Positions 8,752 to 16,714 of a stretch of 64,000 bases of DNA are shown piece after piece. The stretch is from the NCBI RefSeq assembly GCF_041027365.1, contig NZ_JBFTEH010000003.1, forward strand, positions 1 to 64,000, in the 5' to 3' direction. This stretch comes from VKMB-3413 sp041027365. Its GTDB lineage: Bacteria > Pseudomonadota > Alphaproteobacteria > Rhizobiales > Rhizobiaceae. Position 1 is the stretch's first letter. Each line of letters begins with the position of its first letter. Under the pieces are notes generated by a model. That model was not told where the DNA came from, made no database searches, and worked only from the letters and a program-made list of their open reading frames with translations. The translations under genes were made by a program, and so were the position numbers.

Positions 8752-9528
8752 TCACGTTCGGGTGATGATCCGGGGCGGCGTCCCGGCGTGCTGCGCCGCG
8801 CGAAGGTCCTCGGCATGCGCGGGCAGTGGCTCATCGTCGAAGAGTTCCGGCCGCTGCGCCGCCAGCCGCGGCAGCGCCAGCAGGATCTCGCGCAGATGGA
8901 CGCGCATGGCCGCGGTCGCCGCCTCCTCGTCCTTCGCCCGGATCGCGGCGAGGATGTCCTCGTGCTGCTCGATCAGCAGCGTCATCGGCGACGCCTCAGG
9001 CAGGCTGAGATAGCGCACCCGGTCCATCTGCGCCTTGCCGTTCTCCACCACCCGCCAGGCCTCGGCGCAGTCGATCGCCTCCGCAAGCCCCCGGTGAAAC
9101 GCCTCGTCGAGGGTGAGGAAGCCGTCCTGATCGCCGGCGGCCGCGGCCTGCTTCTGCCGTTCGATCAGACCGTGGAGCCGGTCGAGCGCCTCGCCCGGCG
9201 CGATCCGGCAGCAGGTGCGCGCGACCGCCACCTCCACCGCCTCCCGCACGAAGCGCACGTCGCCGACGGCCCTCGTCGACACCTTCATCACGAAGGTGCC
9301 GCGCTGTGGCAGGATGCGGACGAGACCCGCTTCCGCCAGCTTGATGAGCGCCTCGCGTGCCGGCTGGCGGCTCGAGCCGAACATCGTCGCGATGTCCTTC
9401 TCCGACAGCGGCTGGCCCGGCAGGAGCCGCATCCGGATGATCGCCTCCCGCAGCTGCGCGTAGATCTGTGGAGCGATCGGCGCCTTTTCGTCGAGTTTCA
9501 TCATCGTCCACAAACCGCTTGCATTCAT
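8752..9528 (-). CDS. GntR family regulator, FCD subfamily
   Basis: 258 residues. The N-terminal winged helix lies at about 15-80 (APIAPQIYAQLREAI, LSEKDIATMFGSSRQPAREAL, LPQRGTFVMKVS). The C-terminal FCD ligand domain (about 95-220) has the His/Asp metal-ligand pattern of the family (DEAFHRGLAEA, EQHEDILAAI). It is divergent from a TRAP-uxuA operon with a short shared gap, the classic arrangement of a local repressor released by the hexuronate or mannonate substrate. MMKLDEK at 9504 is an equally reasonable start. The ligand is inferred from context only. Confidence 0.9.
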   Translation of the reverse strand: MNASGLWTMMKLDEKAPIAPQIYAQLREAIIRMRLLPGQPLSEKDIATMFGSSRQPAREALIKLAEAGLVRILPQRGTFVMKVSTRAVGDVRFVREAVEVAVARTCCRIAPGEALDRLHGLIERQKQAAAAGDQDGFLTLDEAFHRGLAEAIDCAEAWRVVENGKAQMDRVRYLSLPEASPMTLLIEQHEDILAAIRAKDEEAATAAMRVHLREILLALPRLAAQRPELFDDEPLPAHAEDLRAAQHAGTPPRIITRT

Positions 9529-9604
9529 CTGCTTTCATACTACCATACAAGCTGCTAGAGACAAGCTCGGCGGTGGGAGCCGCTGGAACGGAACGGGAGG
9601 TTTC
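9529..9604. promoter_or_regulatory. Divergent promoter/operator between GntR gene and TRAP operon
   Basis: The 76-bp gap holds CATAC at 9536-9540 and again at 9544-9548, in the only AT-rich stretch nearby. A strong GGGAGG ribosome site serves dctP. GntR/FCD repressors usually bind a short palindrome in such gaps. The CATAC pair is the best candidate here, but it is a direct rather than inverted repeat. Confidence 0.35.
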
Positions 9605-10591
9605 ATGTCGATATTCTCGAAGGGGCTCGGCTGCGTGTTGGCGGCGGGCGTCATGGCCGGCATCGCGACGAGCCAGGCCGCAGCCCAGCAATACCAGCTC
9701 AACGTCTCGACCGCGCTGACGCAGGAGGACCCGATCTACAAGGGCCTCGAGCAGTTCCGCGACAATGTCGCCAAGCGCACGGACGGCGAGGTGCAGATCC
9801 GCATCTTCCCGAGCTCGCAGCTCGGCAAGGACGAGGACGTGCTGGAGCAGGCGCGTGCCGGCGCCCCGGTCGCCGTGGTGGTCGATCCCGGCCGCCTCGC
9901 CGTCTTCGTCAAGGACTTCGGCGTCCTCGGCGGCCCCTATCTCGCCGACAGCTATGCCGGCTATCGCAAGATCGTGACCTCGCCGCTCTTCGCCAAATGG
10001 GCCAAGGAGCTGCACGACACCTCCGGCCACGAGATCCTGTCGTTCAACTGGTGGCAGGGCCAGCGCAACGTCTTGACCGAGAAGCCGGTGTCGAAGCCGG
10101 CCGACCTCAACGGCGTGCGCATGCGCACCCCCGGCGCGCCGGTGTGGATGGAGACGATCAAGGCGATGGGCGCGACGCCGACGCCGATGGGCTGGGGCGA
10201 GGTCTATCCGGCCCTGCAGCAGAACGCGATCGACGCCGCCGAGGCGCAGGACACCGCCGTCTACGGCGCCAAGCTCTACGAAGTCGCGAAGTACTACACC
10301 AAGACCGGCCATATCGGCCTGATCACCGGCCTCGTGACCAGCGCGCAGTGGTTCGATTCTCTGCCGCCGAAGGACCAGAAGATCCTGAAGGAAGAGGCGC
10401 TGGCCGCCGGCGACTTCGCCTCCAAGGCCACCGAGGACGCCGTCTCGAAGGTCGATGCCGAGATGGAGAAGGCCGGCCTGAAGATCGACACGATCGACAC
10501 GACGCCGTTCAAGAAGGCGACCGAGGGCGTCTACGCCAAGCTCGGCTACACCGACCTGAAGAAGCAGGTCGACGACATCCTCGCCAAGTAG
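9605..10591 (+). CDS. dctP: TRAP transporter substrate-binding protein
   Basis: This 328-residue periplasmic protein has a Sec signal (about 1-27, ending TSQAAAQ) and a DctP fold. The segment NGVRMRTPGAPVWMETIKAMG holds the conserved arginine that pairs with the ligand carboxylate, and TPMGWGEVYPALQQNAIDA is a family signature. It delivers an organic acid to the DctQM permease encoded just downstream. A GntR/FCD regulator and mannonate dehydratase flank it, so a hexuronate such as glucuronate or galacturonate, or an aldonate, is the likely ligand. A hairpin follows the gene, as is common where the binding protein is made in excess. Confidence 0.93.
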   Translation: MSIFSKGLGCVLAAGVMAGIATSQAAAQQYQLNVSTALTQEDPIYKGLEQFRDNVAKRTDGEVQIRIFPSSQLGKDEDVLEQARAGAPVAVVVDPGRLAVFVKDFGVLGGPYLADSYAGYRKIVTSPLFAKWAKELHDTSGHEILSFNWWQGQRNVLTEKPVSKPADLNGVRMRTPGAPVWMETIKAMGATPTPMGWGEVYPALQQNAIDAAEAQDTAVYGAKLYEVAKYYTKTGHIGLITGLVTSAQWFDSLPPKDQKILKEEALAAGDFASKATEDAVSKVDAEMEKAGLKIDTIDTTPFKKATEGVYAKLGYTDLKKQVDDILAK

Positions 10592-10606
10592 CTCCTAATG
10601 CGAGCT

Positions 10607-10631
10607 GCGGGGCGGCCGCGAGCCGCCCCGC
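10607..10631 (+). terminator. Intra-operon hairpin after dctP
   Basis: A perfect 10-bp stem (10607-10616 with 10622-10631) with a five-base loop lies between dctP and dctQ and has no T-run. It probably stabilises the dctP message or attenuates read-through, lowering permease levels relative to the binding protein. Confidence 0.6.
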
Positions 10632-10688
10632 CTCCGGCGCTCCAAGGCGTCCGGCCCCCGTGTCCGTCCGCACCCTGAGTTCGCCCCC

Positions 10689-11195
10689 ATGCTGTCCGTC
10701 CTCGTCCGCATAGAGGAGGCGATCGGCCGCGCCCTGCTCGCCGCGATCGTCATCCTGGTCTTCGTAGCCGCCATCACGCGGTTCTTCGACTATCCGATCG
10801 TCTGGTCGGTGGACCTCGCCCAGGCGCTGTTCATCTGGCTCTGCTTCTTCGGCGCCCTGAAGGGCCTCAGGAAGCGCGCCCATATCGGCGTCGACTACTT
10901 CGTCCAGAAGCTGCCGGTGCCGCTGCGCCGGGGCCTTGACCTCTTGCTCGCGGTGATCGCCCTCGCCTTCCTCGCCACCATGGCCTGGTTCGGCATCAAG
11001 CTGACGCTGCTCAACTGGCAGCGCACCTTCGGCGACAGCGGCATCTCCTATGCCTGGGTCACCATCGCCGTGCCGATCGGCTGCGCCCTGCTCGGCCTCA
11101 TCCTTCTCGCCCAGATCGCCATCGCCATCCGGGCCGGCAAGCTCGTCTTCTCGCCCGACCGGGACGAGGCGCTCGCCGAGCACCAGGAGATCTGA
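10689..11195 (+). CDS. dctQ: TRAP transporter small permease
   Basis: 168 residues with four predicted membrane helices (about 15-35, 48-66, 88-108, 128-150). It has the DctQ hallmarks WSVDLAQALFIWLCFFGA and RKRAHIGVDYF. It forms the membrane complex with the large subunit encoded six bases downstream. The frame starts at an ATG nearly 100 bp after dctP, beyond the hairpin. Confidence 0.92.
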   Translation: MLSVLVRIEEAIGRALLAAIVILVFVAAITRFFDYPIVWSVDLAQALFIWLCFFGALKGLRKRAHIGVDYFVQKLPVPLRRGLDLLLAVIALAFLATMAWFGIKLTLLNWQRTFGDSGISYAWVTIAVPIGCALLGLILLAQIAIAIRAGKLVFSPDRDEALAEHQEI

Positions 11196-11201
11196 CGCAC
11201 C

Positions 11202-12479
11202 ATGCTGCTCCTGACCGTCATCTTCTTCGCCCTGATGCTCGCCGGCATGCCGATCGCCTTCGCCATCGGCATTGCGGGCTTCTCCTTCTTCCTCACCAGC
11301 CAGTTCATCCCGGTCTCGATCGGCGTGCAGCAGGTCGCCTCGGCCTCGCAGAGCTTCCCGCTGCTCGCCGTGCCGCTGTTCGTTCTCGCCGGCCACATGA
11401 TGAACAAGACCGGCATCACCGAGCGGCTGATCGACTGCTCGAACTCGCTGGTCTCCTGGATGGCGGGCGGCCTCGCCCAGGTCTGCATCCTGCTGTCGAC
11501 CTTCATGGGCGGGGTCTCCGGCTCGGCCGTCGCCGATGCCGCGATGGAGGCGCGCGTGCTCGGCCCCGGCATGATCGCCAGCGGCTATTCCAAGGGATTC
11601 ACGGGCGCGGCCATCGCGGTCGGCTCGCTGATCACCGCGACCATCCCGCCGAGCCTCGGCCTCATCCTCTACGGCTTCGTCGGCAACGTCTCGATCGGCC
11701 GGCTGTTTCTCGCCGGCGTCATCCCCGGCTTCATCATGATGGTCGCGCTGATGACGACCGTCTGGCTGCTCGCCAAGAAGAAGGGCTACGGCGTCGTCAC
11801 CAAGGAGCGGCCGAAATGGTCGAAGGTCTCCAAGGCCTTGTGGCGGGCGAAATGGGCGCTGATCTTCCCGGTCGCGCTCCTCGTCGGGATCCGCTCCGGC
11901 GTCTTCACCGCCTCCGAGGTCGGCGCCTTCGCCGTCGTCTACGCCGTCGTCATCGGCGCCTTCGTCCACCGGGAGCTGACCTGGAAAACGCTGCAGGAGG
12001 CGCTGTCCGAAAGCGTCCAGGACATCGGCGTCATCACGCTGATCATCCTGTTCTCCGGCATGGTCGGCTATGCCATCGTCTTCGAGCAGGCGCCGCAGAC
12101 GATCGCGCAGGGCATGCTCGGCATCACCCACCAGCCGATCCTCGTCGTCTTCCTGATCCTGATCTTCGTGTTCATCTGCGGCCTGTTCATCGAGGCGACC
12201 GTGCTCGTCCTCCTGTTGACGCCGATCTTCATTCCGATCATCACGCCGCTCGGCATCGACCCCGTGCACTTCGGCATCCTGATGATGAGCGTCGTCACGC
12301 TCGGCGGCATGACGCCGCCGGTCGGCGTCGCCATGTATGCCGTGTGCAGCATTCTCGACTGCCCGATCGAGGAATATGTCGTGGAGGCGATCCCGTTCAT
12401 CGCGGCGATCCTCCTCGTCATCGTGTTCCTGGCCTTCACGCCGGGGCTCGTCCTCTTCCTGCCCAACCTCTTGATGTGA
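11202..12479 (+). CDS. dctM: TRAP transporter large permease
   Basis: 425 residues and strongly hydrophobic. The DctM-type elements AGMPIAFAIGIAGFSFF, GGVSGSAVADAAMEARVLGP, TATIPPSLGLILYGF, GLFIEATVLVLLLTPIFIP and TLGGMTPPVGVAMYAVCSI are all present, giving the usual set of membrane helices. It is the sodium-coupled transport channel of the DctPQM system. It is spaced tightly after dctQ and followed after ten bases by uxuA, so one operon is likely. Confidence 0.94.
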   Translation: MLLLTVIFFALMLAGMPIAFAIGIAGFSFFLTSQFIPVSIGVQQVASASQSFPLLAVPLFVLAGHMMNKTGITERLIDCSNSLVSWMAGGLAQVCILLSTFMGGVSGSAVADAAMEARVLGPGMIASGYSKGFTGAAIAVGSLITATIPPSLGLILYGFVGNVSIGRLFLAGVIPGFIMMVALMTTVWLLAKKKGYGVVTKERPKWSKVSKALWRAKWALIFPVALLVGIRSGVFTASEVGAFAVVYAVVIGAFVHRELTWKTLQEALSESVQDIGVITLIILFSGMVGYAIVFEQAPQTIAQGMLGITHQPILVVFLILIFVFICGLFIEATVLVLLLTPIFIPIITPLGIDPVHFGILMMSVVTLGGMTPPVGVAMYAVCSILDCPIEEYVVEAIPFIAAILLVIVFLAFTPGLVLFLPNLLM

Positions 12480-12489
12480 GGACTTCGCG

Positions 12490-13692
12490 TTGCGAGAATC
12501 ATTCCGCTGGTTCGGTCCGCCGGACCGCATCACCCTTCCGGAGATCGTCCAGACCGGCGCCACCGGCATCGTCACCGCGCTGCACGAGATTCCCTATGGC
12601 GTCGTCTGGACGAAAGAGGCGATCGCCGAGCGGCAGGCGCTCGTGCGCGAGGCCTCCGGCGAACGGCTGGAATGGACGGTGGTGGAGAGCCTGCCGGTCC
12701 ACGAGGCGATCAAGCTGGCGTCCGGCGGCGGCGACGAGCTGGAGACGCTCTACGAGAACTACCGGATCTCGCTGAAGAACCTCGCGGCCTGCGGCATTTC
12801 GACCGTCTGCTACAACTTCATGCCGCTGCTCGACTGGACGCGCACCGAGCTCGCCCATCCGCTCGCCGGCGGCGGCACGTCGCTGCGCTTCAACATGCAG
12901 GATTTCGCGGCCTTCGACGTCTACATGCTGGAGCGGCCGGGCGCCGAGGCGGATTTCTCCGCCGACGTGCTGCAGCGCGCCAAGGCCTGGATCGACGCGT
13001 CGCGCCCCGAGGACCGCGAGCGGCTGCTGGCGGCGATCATGGCGGGCCTGCCGGGCGCCTACGAACGCTACGACGTGCCAGGCCTGCGCGCCGTGCTGGC
13101 GCGCTACGAAGGCATTACCAAGGACGACATCCGGGCGAACTACAAGCGCTTCCTGGAGGCGGTCGTGCCGACGGCGGAAGAGGCGGGCGTGCGGCTCTGC
13201 GTCCATCCGGACGATCCGCCGCGGCCTGTCTTCGGCCTGCCGCGCGTCGTCTCCAATGAAGACGACATCGCCTTCATCCTCGACGCCGTGCCCTCGCTCG
13301 CCAACGGGCTGACGCTGTGCTCGGGTTCGCTCGGCGCGGGCCCCGCGAACGACGTCGTCGCGATCGCCCGGCGCTTCGCCGAGAAGATCCACTTCGCGCA
13401 TCTGAGAAACGTCGCCAAGGACGCCGACGGCTCCTTCGAGGAGGCGAACCATCTCGACGGCGACACCGACATGGTCGCGCTGCTGCGCGTGCTCCTCGGC
13501 GAGGAGCGGCGCCGCAGGGCGGAGGGACGAGCGGACTTCGAGATGCCGATGCGCCCCGACCACGGCCACGAGCTCCTCGCCGATCTCGGCCGCGGCACCC
13601 ATCCGGGCTACCCGCTGATCGGGCGCATGCGTGGCCTTGCCGAGCTGCGCGGCGCGATTCGCGCCATCGAGACGCTCGACCGGGCAGCCTGA
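12490..13692 (+). CDS. uxuA: Mannonate dehydratase
   Basis: The product is a 400-residue enzyme (TTG start at 12490, ten bases after dctM). It removes water from D-mannonate to give 2-keto-3-deoxygluconate in hexuronate breakdown. Family features: FRWFGPPDRITLPEIVQTGA, IPYGVVW, VCYNFMPLLDWTRT, RLCVHPDDPPRP, TLCSGSLGAGPANDV, HFAHLRNV and the C-terminal MRPDHGHELL. These include the His, Cys and Asp metal ligands of the UxuA TIM barrel. Its place directly behind the TRAP genes assigns the transporter to uronate-type acids. The other pathway genes (uxaC, uxaB/uxuB, kdgK) are not in this window. Confidence 0.95.
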   Translation: MRESFRWFGPPDRITLPEIVQTGATGIVTALHEIPYGVVWTKEAIAERQALVREASGERLEWTVVESLPVHEAIKLASGGGDELETLYENYRISLKNLAACGISTVCYNFMPLLDWTRTELAHPLAGGGTSLRFNMQDFAAFDVYMLERPGAEADFSADVLQRAKAWIDASRPEDRERLLAAIMAGLPGAYERYDVPGLRAVLARYEGITKDDIRANYKRFLEAVVPTAEEAGVRLCVHPDDPPRPVFGLPRVVSNEDDIAFILDAVPSLANGLTLCSGSLGAGPANDVVAIARRFAEKIHFAHLRNVAKDADGSFEEANHLDGDTDMVALLRVLLGEERRRRAEGRADFEMPMRPDHGHELLADLGRGTHPGYPLIGRMRGLAELRGAIRAIETLDRAA

Positions 13693-13718
13693 TTCCGCGC
13701 GAGAGGGCCCGCCAGACG

Positions 13719-13750
13719 AAAGCCGCGGTCGCAAGAGGCCGCGGCTTTTC
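13719..13750 (+). terminator. Intrinsic terminator of the TRAP-uxuA operon
   Basis: A perfect 10-bp stem (13719-13728 with 13739-13748) with a ten-base loop runs into TTTT, 27 bases after the uxuA stop. Confidence 0.85.
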
Positions 13751-13805
13751 TCGTTTCCTCCGATCCGGCAATGCGCTACGGCCTTCTGGAAAGGCGGCCT
13801 CCCTT

Positions 13806-14705
13806 ATGAAATCCACGCCCTCCCTGCTCACCGGCATCGTCCTGACGGTCCTTGCCGGCAGCATCTTCTCCAGCCAGGACGCGCTCGGCAAGCACCTGAC
13901 GACGCTGATCCCGGTCGTGCAGGTGATCTGGGGCCGCTATTTCTTCCAGACGCTGATCATGACGACCTACCTGTCGGCGACGACCGGGACGCGCTTCCTG
14001 AAGGCGCGCCATCCCTATCTGCAGGTGGCCCGCGGCGCGATGCTGCTCGCCGCGACGACGACGATGTATTTCGCCCTGTCGCGCGTGCCCTTGGCGGATG
14101 CGACGGCGGTGATGTTCTTCGGGCCGATCGTCGTCACCATCCTGTCGGTGGTGGTGCTGAAGGAGACGATCGGCATCCACCGCATCGCGGCGGTGATCGC
14201 CGGCTTCCTCGGCATGCTCCTGATCCTGCGGCCGGGCTTTGCCGATATCGACCCGGCGCTGTTCCTGGCGCTCGCGGCCTCGGTCTTCAACGCCGGCTAC
14301 CTGATGCTGACCCGGCATCTCTCCGGCGAGGCGGATGCCGCGGCGACGCAGTTCAACACCACCGCGACCGGGGCGGTGCTGCTCACAATCTTCGTGATCC
14401 CGTTCTGGCAGTGGCCGGATCTGCCGACGCTCGGCCTGATGGTGGCGATCGGCACGGTCGGCTCGCTCGGCCACTTCACCCTGGTCAACGCCTTCTCCAA
14501 CGCGCCTGCCTCGCTGCTCTCGCCCTTCCTCTACGCCCAAGTGCTGATGGCGAGCCTGCTCAGCGTCGCCCTGTTCGGCGACCCGCTGAAGCCGACGATG
14601 CTCGTCGGCACCGCGATCCTCGTCGCGAGCGGGCTCTACATCTGGTGGCGGGAGAACCGCTCCTTCGCGGCTGCCGCTCGGTCGGACCTGACGAAGGCGG
14701 GGTGA
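13806..14705 (+). CDS. EamA/DMT superfamily transporter
   Basis: 299 residues from the ATG at 13806. The long in-frame extension upstream covers uxuA in another frame and is not real. Ten hydrophobic helices form two EamA repeats (about 5-135 and 145-285). Typical pieces are SRVPLADATAVMFFGPIVV, GMLLILRPGF and SLGHFTLVNAFSNAPASLLSPF. It is an inner-membrane drug/metabolite exporter of unknown substrate. It lies after the uxuA terminator and directly before the ABM gene, with which it may be co-transcribed. Confidence 0.9.
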   Translation: MKSTPSLLTGIVLTVLAGSIFSSQDALGKHLTTLIPVVQVIWGRYFFQTLIMTTYLSATTGTRFLKARHPYLQVARGAMLLAATTTMYFALSRVPLADATAVMFFGPIVVTILSVVVLKETIGIHRIAAVIAGFLGMLLILRPGFADIDPALFLALAASVFNAGYLMLTRHLSGEADAAATQFNTTATGAVLLTIFVIPFWQWPDLPTLGLMVAIGTVGSLGHFTLVNAFSNAPASLLSPFLYAQVLMASLLSVALFGDPLKPTMLVGTAILVASGLYIWWRENRSFAAAARSDLTKAG

Positions 14706-14750
14706 ACCGGCGGCCCGGCCGGCCGTTCTCCCTCGAAAGGAGGACGTGAC

Positions 14751-15071
14751 ATGGCCGTCATCACCACCGAAGGCGGGTTCGTCACCCAGATCACCACGAT
14801 CGAGACCGAGCCCGGGCGCCAGGACGAGCTGGTGCGGATCCTGACCGAGCGCGCCCGTTTCATGGCGGGGCAACCGGGCTTCCAGTCGATCAGTCTGCAC
14901 AAGAGCGTCGACGGCAGGAAGATCGTCAACTACGTGCAGTGGACGAGCCGGGAGCTTCTGGAAGAGGCGCACCGCGCGCCGGAATTCCGCGAGCGCTGGC
15001 CGGAGGTCGGCGAACGCGCGCAGGCCGCCGAGCCCTGCCTCTACGAGGTGGTCCACACAGAGGACCGGTAG
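14751..15071 (+). CDS. Antibiotic biosynthesis monooxygenase (ABM) domain protein
   Basis: 106 residues, a single ABM ferredoxin-like fold: TQITTIETEPGRQDELVRIL, PGFQSISLHKSVDGRKIVNYVQW, then a helix to FRERWPEV. Such small dimeric proteins include quinol oxygenases and stress-linked enzymes; the substrate is not predictable. It starts after an AAGGAGG site (about 14739), 45 bp behind the DMT gene, and ends before a strong hairpin. Confidence 0.85.
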   Translation: MAVITTEGGFVTQITTIETEPGRQDELVRILTERARFMAGQPGFQSISLHKSVDGRKIVNYVQWTSRELLEEAHRAPEFRERWPEVGERAQAAEPCLYEVVHTEDR

Positions 15072-15087
15072 GCCCGGAAACGACAAC

Positions 15088-15117
15088 GGCCGCCCGGCGG
15101 GTGAACCGCCGGCGGCC
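15088..15117. terminator. GC-rich hairpin after the ABM gene
   Basis: GGCCGCC(C)GGCGG pairs with CCGCCGGCGGCC with one bulge and a six-base loop. No T-run follows. It sits between convergent genes and may end transcription from both sides. Confidence 0.55.
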
Positions 15118-15210
15118 GGTCATCAGGGAGATTGCGAACAGCGGTCTCGGGCGACGCGCCGAGACGAGCCCCGCCACCCGGCTTCCACCGCCGTCCGCCG
15201 AGGCCGGCGG

Positions 15211-15369
15211 TCAGTAGGGGAAGCGCTCGGTGCGGAACCGGCCGGCGTCGACTTCGCGCTGACGGCGCTCGAGATCCGCCATCGAGACGGAGCGATCGAG
15301 ATAGCGCCGAACCCGTTCCTGCTCGCTGGTGCCGCTGACGGCGCTGCGGATGATGTCGGTGAACTTCAT
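15211..15369 (-). CDS. Small DUF3563 family protein
   Basis: 52 residues from MKFTDIIRSAVSGTSEQ. An upstream in-frame extension is ignored because the inner ATG follows AAAGGAGAAAGCC, a good ribosome site. The core VRRYLDRSVSMADLERRQREVD matches my memory of DUF3563, short helical proteins frequent in Rhizobiales and Burkholderiales. Function is unknown. It stands alone. Confidence 0.72.
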   Translation of the reverse strand: MKFTDIIRSAVSGTSEQERVRRYLDRSVSMADLERRQREVDAGRFRTERFPY

Positions 15370-15520
15370 GGCTTTCTCCTTTGCTGACGCGAAGGTAGGA
15401 GCCATGCTGCAACGCAGCAATCGGGTCTGGCGCAAGGCAGCCATCCGGCTGGTGCAGAGCGGCCAGGAAGATTTTTAACGAAATCTTCGACCTGTTGTTT
15501 TCCGTGCACCGAACGCCGGG

Positions 15521-16501
15521 TCAGGCCGCCAGCAGCGCCGCCAGGCGCTGGACGTCCACATTGCCGCCGGAGATGATGACGCCGACGCGTTTGCCGCGGC
15601 AGTCGACCGCGCCTTCGAGCGCGGACGCGGCCGCGAGGCACCCCGTCGGCTCGACCACCAGCTTCATCCGCTCCAGGAAGAACCGCATCGTCTTCACCAG
15701 CGCCGCGTCCGAGACGGTCACGATATCCCGCGCGAGGCTGCGGATCAGCGGGAAGGTCAGCTGCCCCAGATGCGTCGTCTGCGCGCCGTCGGCGATCGTC
15801 TGCGGAACGGGGATGTCGACGATCCGGCCGGAGAGGAAGGACTGTCGGCCGTCGTCGCCCGCCTCTGGCTCGACCCCGATCACCGTGCATCCCGGCGACA
15901 GCTCGGCAGCCGACAGCGCCGAGCCCGAGAGCAGCCCGCCGCCGCCGAGGCAGACGAGCAGCATGTCGAGGGGGCCGGCCTCCTCGAAGAGTTCGGCCGC
16001 CGCCGTGCCCTGCCCCGCGATGACCGCCGGGTGGTCGTAGGGCGGGATCAGCGTCAGCCCGCGCTCGTCGGCGAGCTTCCGCCCCAGCGCCTCGCGGTCC
16101 TCGGTGTAGCGGTCGTAGGTGATCACCTCGGCGCCGTAGCCCCTGGTCGCGGCGAGCTTCATCGCCGGCGAATCCTCGGGCATCAGGATCGTCGCGGACA
16201 CCCCTTGCAGGCGGCTCGCCAGCGCCATCGCCTGGGCGTGGTTGCCCGAGGAGAAGGCGGCGACGCCGCGGCCGCGCTCCTCGGGCGTCAGCGAGGCGAT
16301 GGCGTTGTAGGCGCCGCGGAACTTGAAGGCGCCCGCCCGCTGCAGGTTCTCGCACTTGAAGAAGAGCTCGCCGCCGCTCGCCTGGTTCGCAAAGCGCGAG
16401 GTCATCACCGGCGTGCGGTGGGCGACGCCGCCCAAGCGCTGCCGCGCCGCGGCGACGTCGGCAAAGGTCGGGAGGGCGGATGGCAGTGCGGCATCGACCA
16501 T
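15521..16501 (-). CDS. Threonine/serine dehydratase family (PLP, fold type II)
   Basis: 326 residues. The PLP lysine is Lys60 in GAFKFRGAYN. The phosphate-binding loop CLGGGGLLSGSA, FSSGNHAQAMAL and EPTGCLAAASAL are family features. There is no C-terminal ACT domain, so this is the short catabolic type, not biosynthetic IlvA. Eliminating deamination of L-threonine or L-serine, or of threo-3-hydroxyaspartate, is expected; sequence alone does not choose. It is monocistronic and divergent from the Wzz-like gene. Confidence 0.88.
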   Translation of the reverse strand: MVDAALPSALPTFADVAAARQRLGGVAHRTPVMTSRFANQASGGELFFKCENLQRAGAFKFRGAYNAIASLTPEERGRGVAAFSSGNHAQAMALASRLQGVSATILMPEDSPAMKLAATRGYGAEVITYDRYTEDREALGRKLADERGLTLIPPYDHPAVIAGQGTAAAELFEEAGPLDMLLVCLGGGGLLSGSALSAAELSPGCTVIGVEPEAGDDGRQSFLSGRIVDIPVPQTIADGAQTTHLGQLTFPLIRSLARDIVTVSDAALVKTMRFFLERMKLVVEPTGCLAAASALEGAVDCRGKRVGVIISGGNVDVQRLAALLAA

Positions 16502-16714
16502 GGCGGTTCCAAGTCCGGGAGATCACCGCTTCGGCATGCGACGGAACCGGCGCCTTGGCAAGCCCGGAACCGTCCGCCGTGCCCCTTGCGACCGACAGCC
16601 GGGCAGTTGTCGCTCAGTCGATGGGATTAACGCTTCATTCACCACGATGCGCGAAGCTAAAGGGAGCGGCCGGTGACCGGCATTGGACCGGGCTCTCGCA
16701 CGGGGTGGAGGAAC

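Noticed and set aside
10509..12575. 688-codon antisense frame over the TRAP genes
   Set aside because: An Asp/Glu/His/Gln-rich shadow of membrane-protein codons; real DctQ and DctM lie on the other strand.
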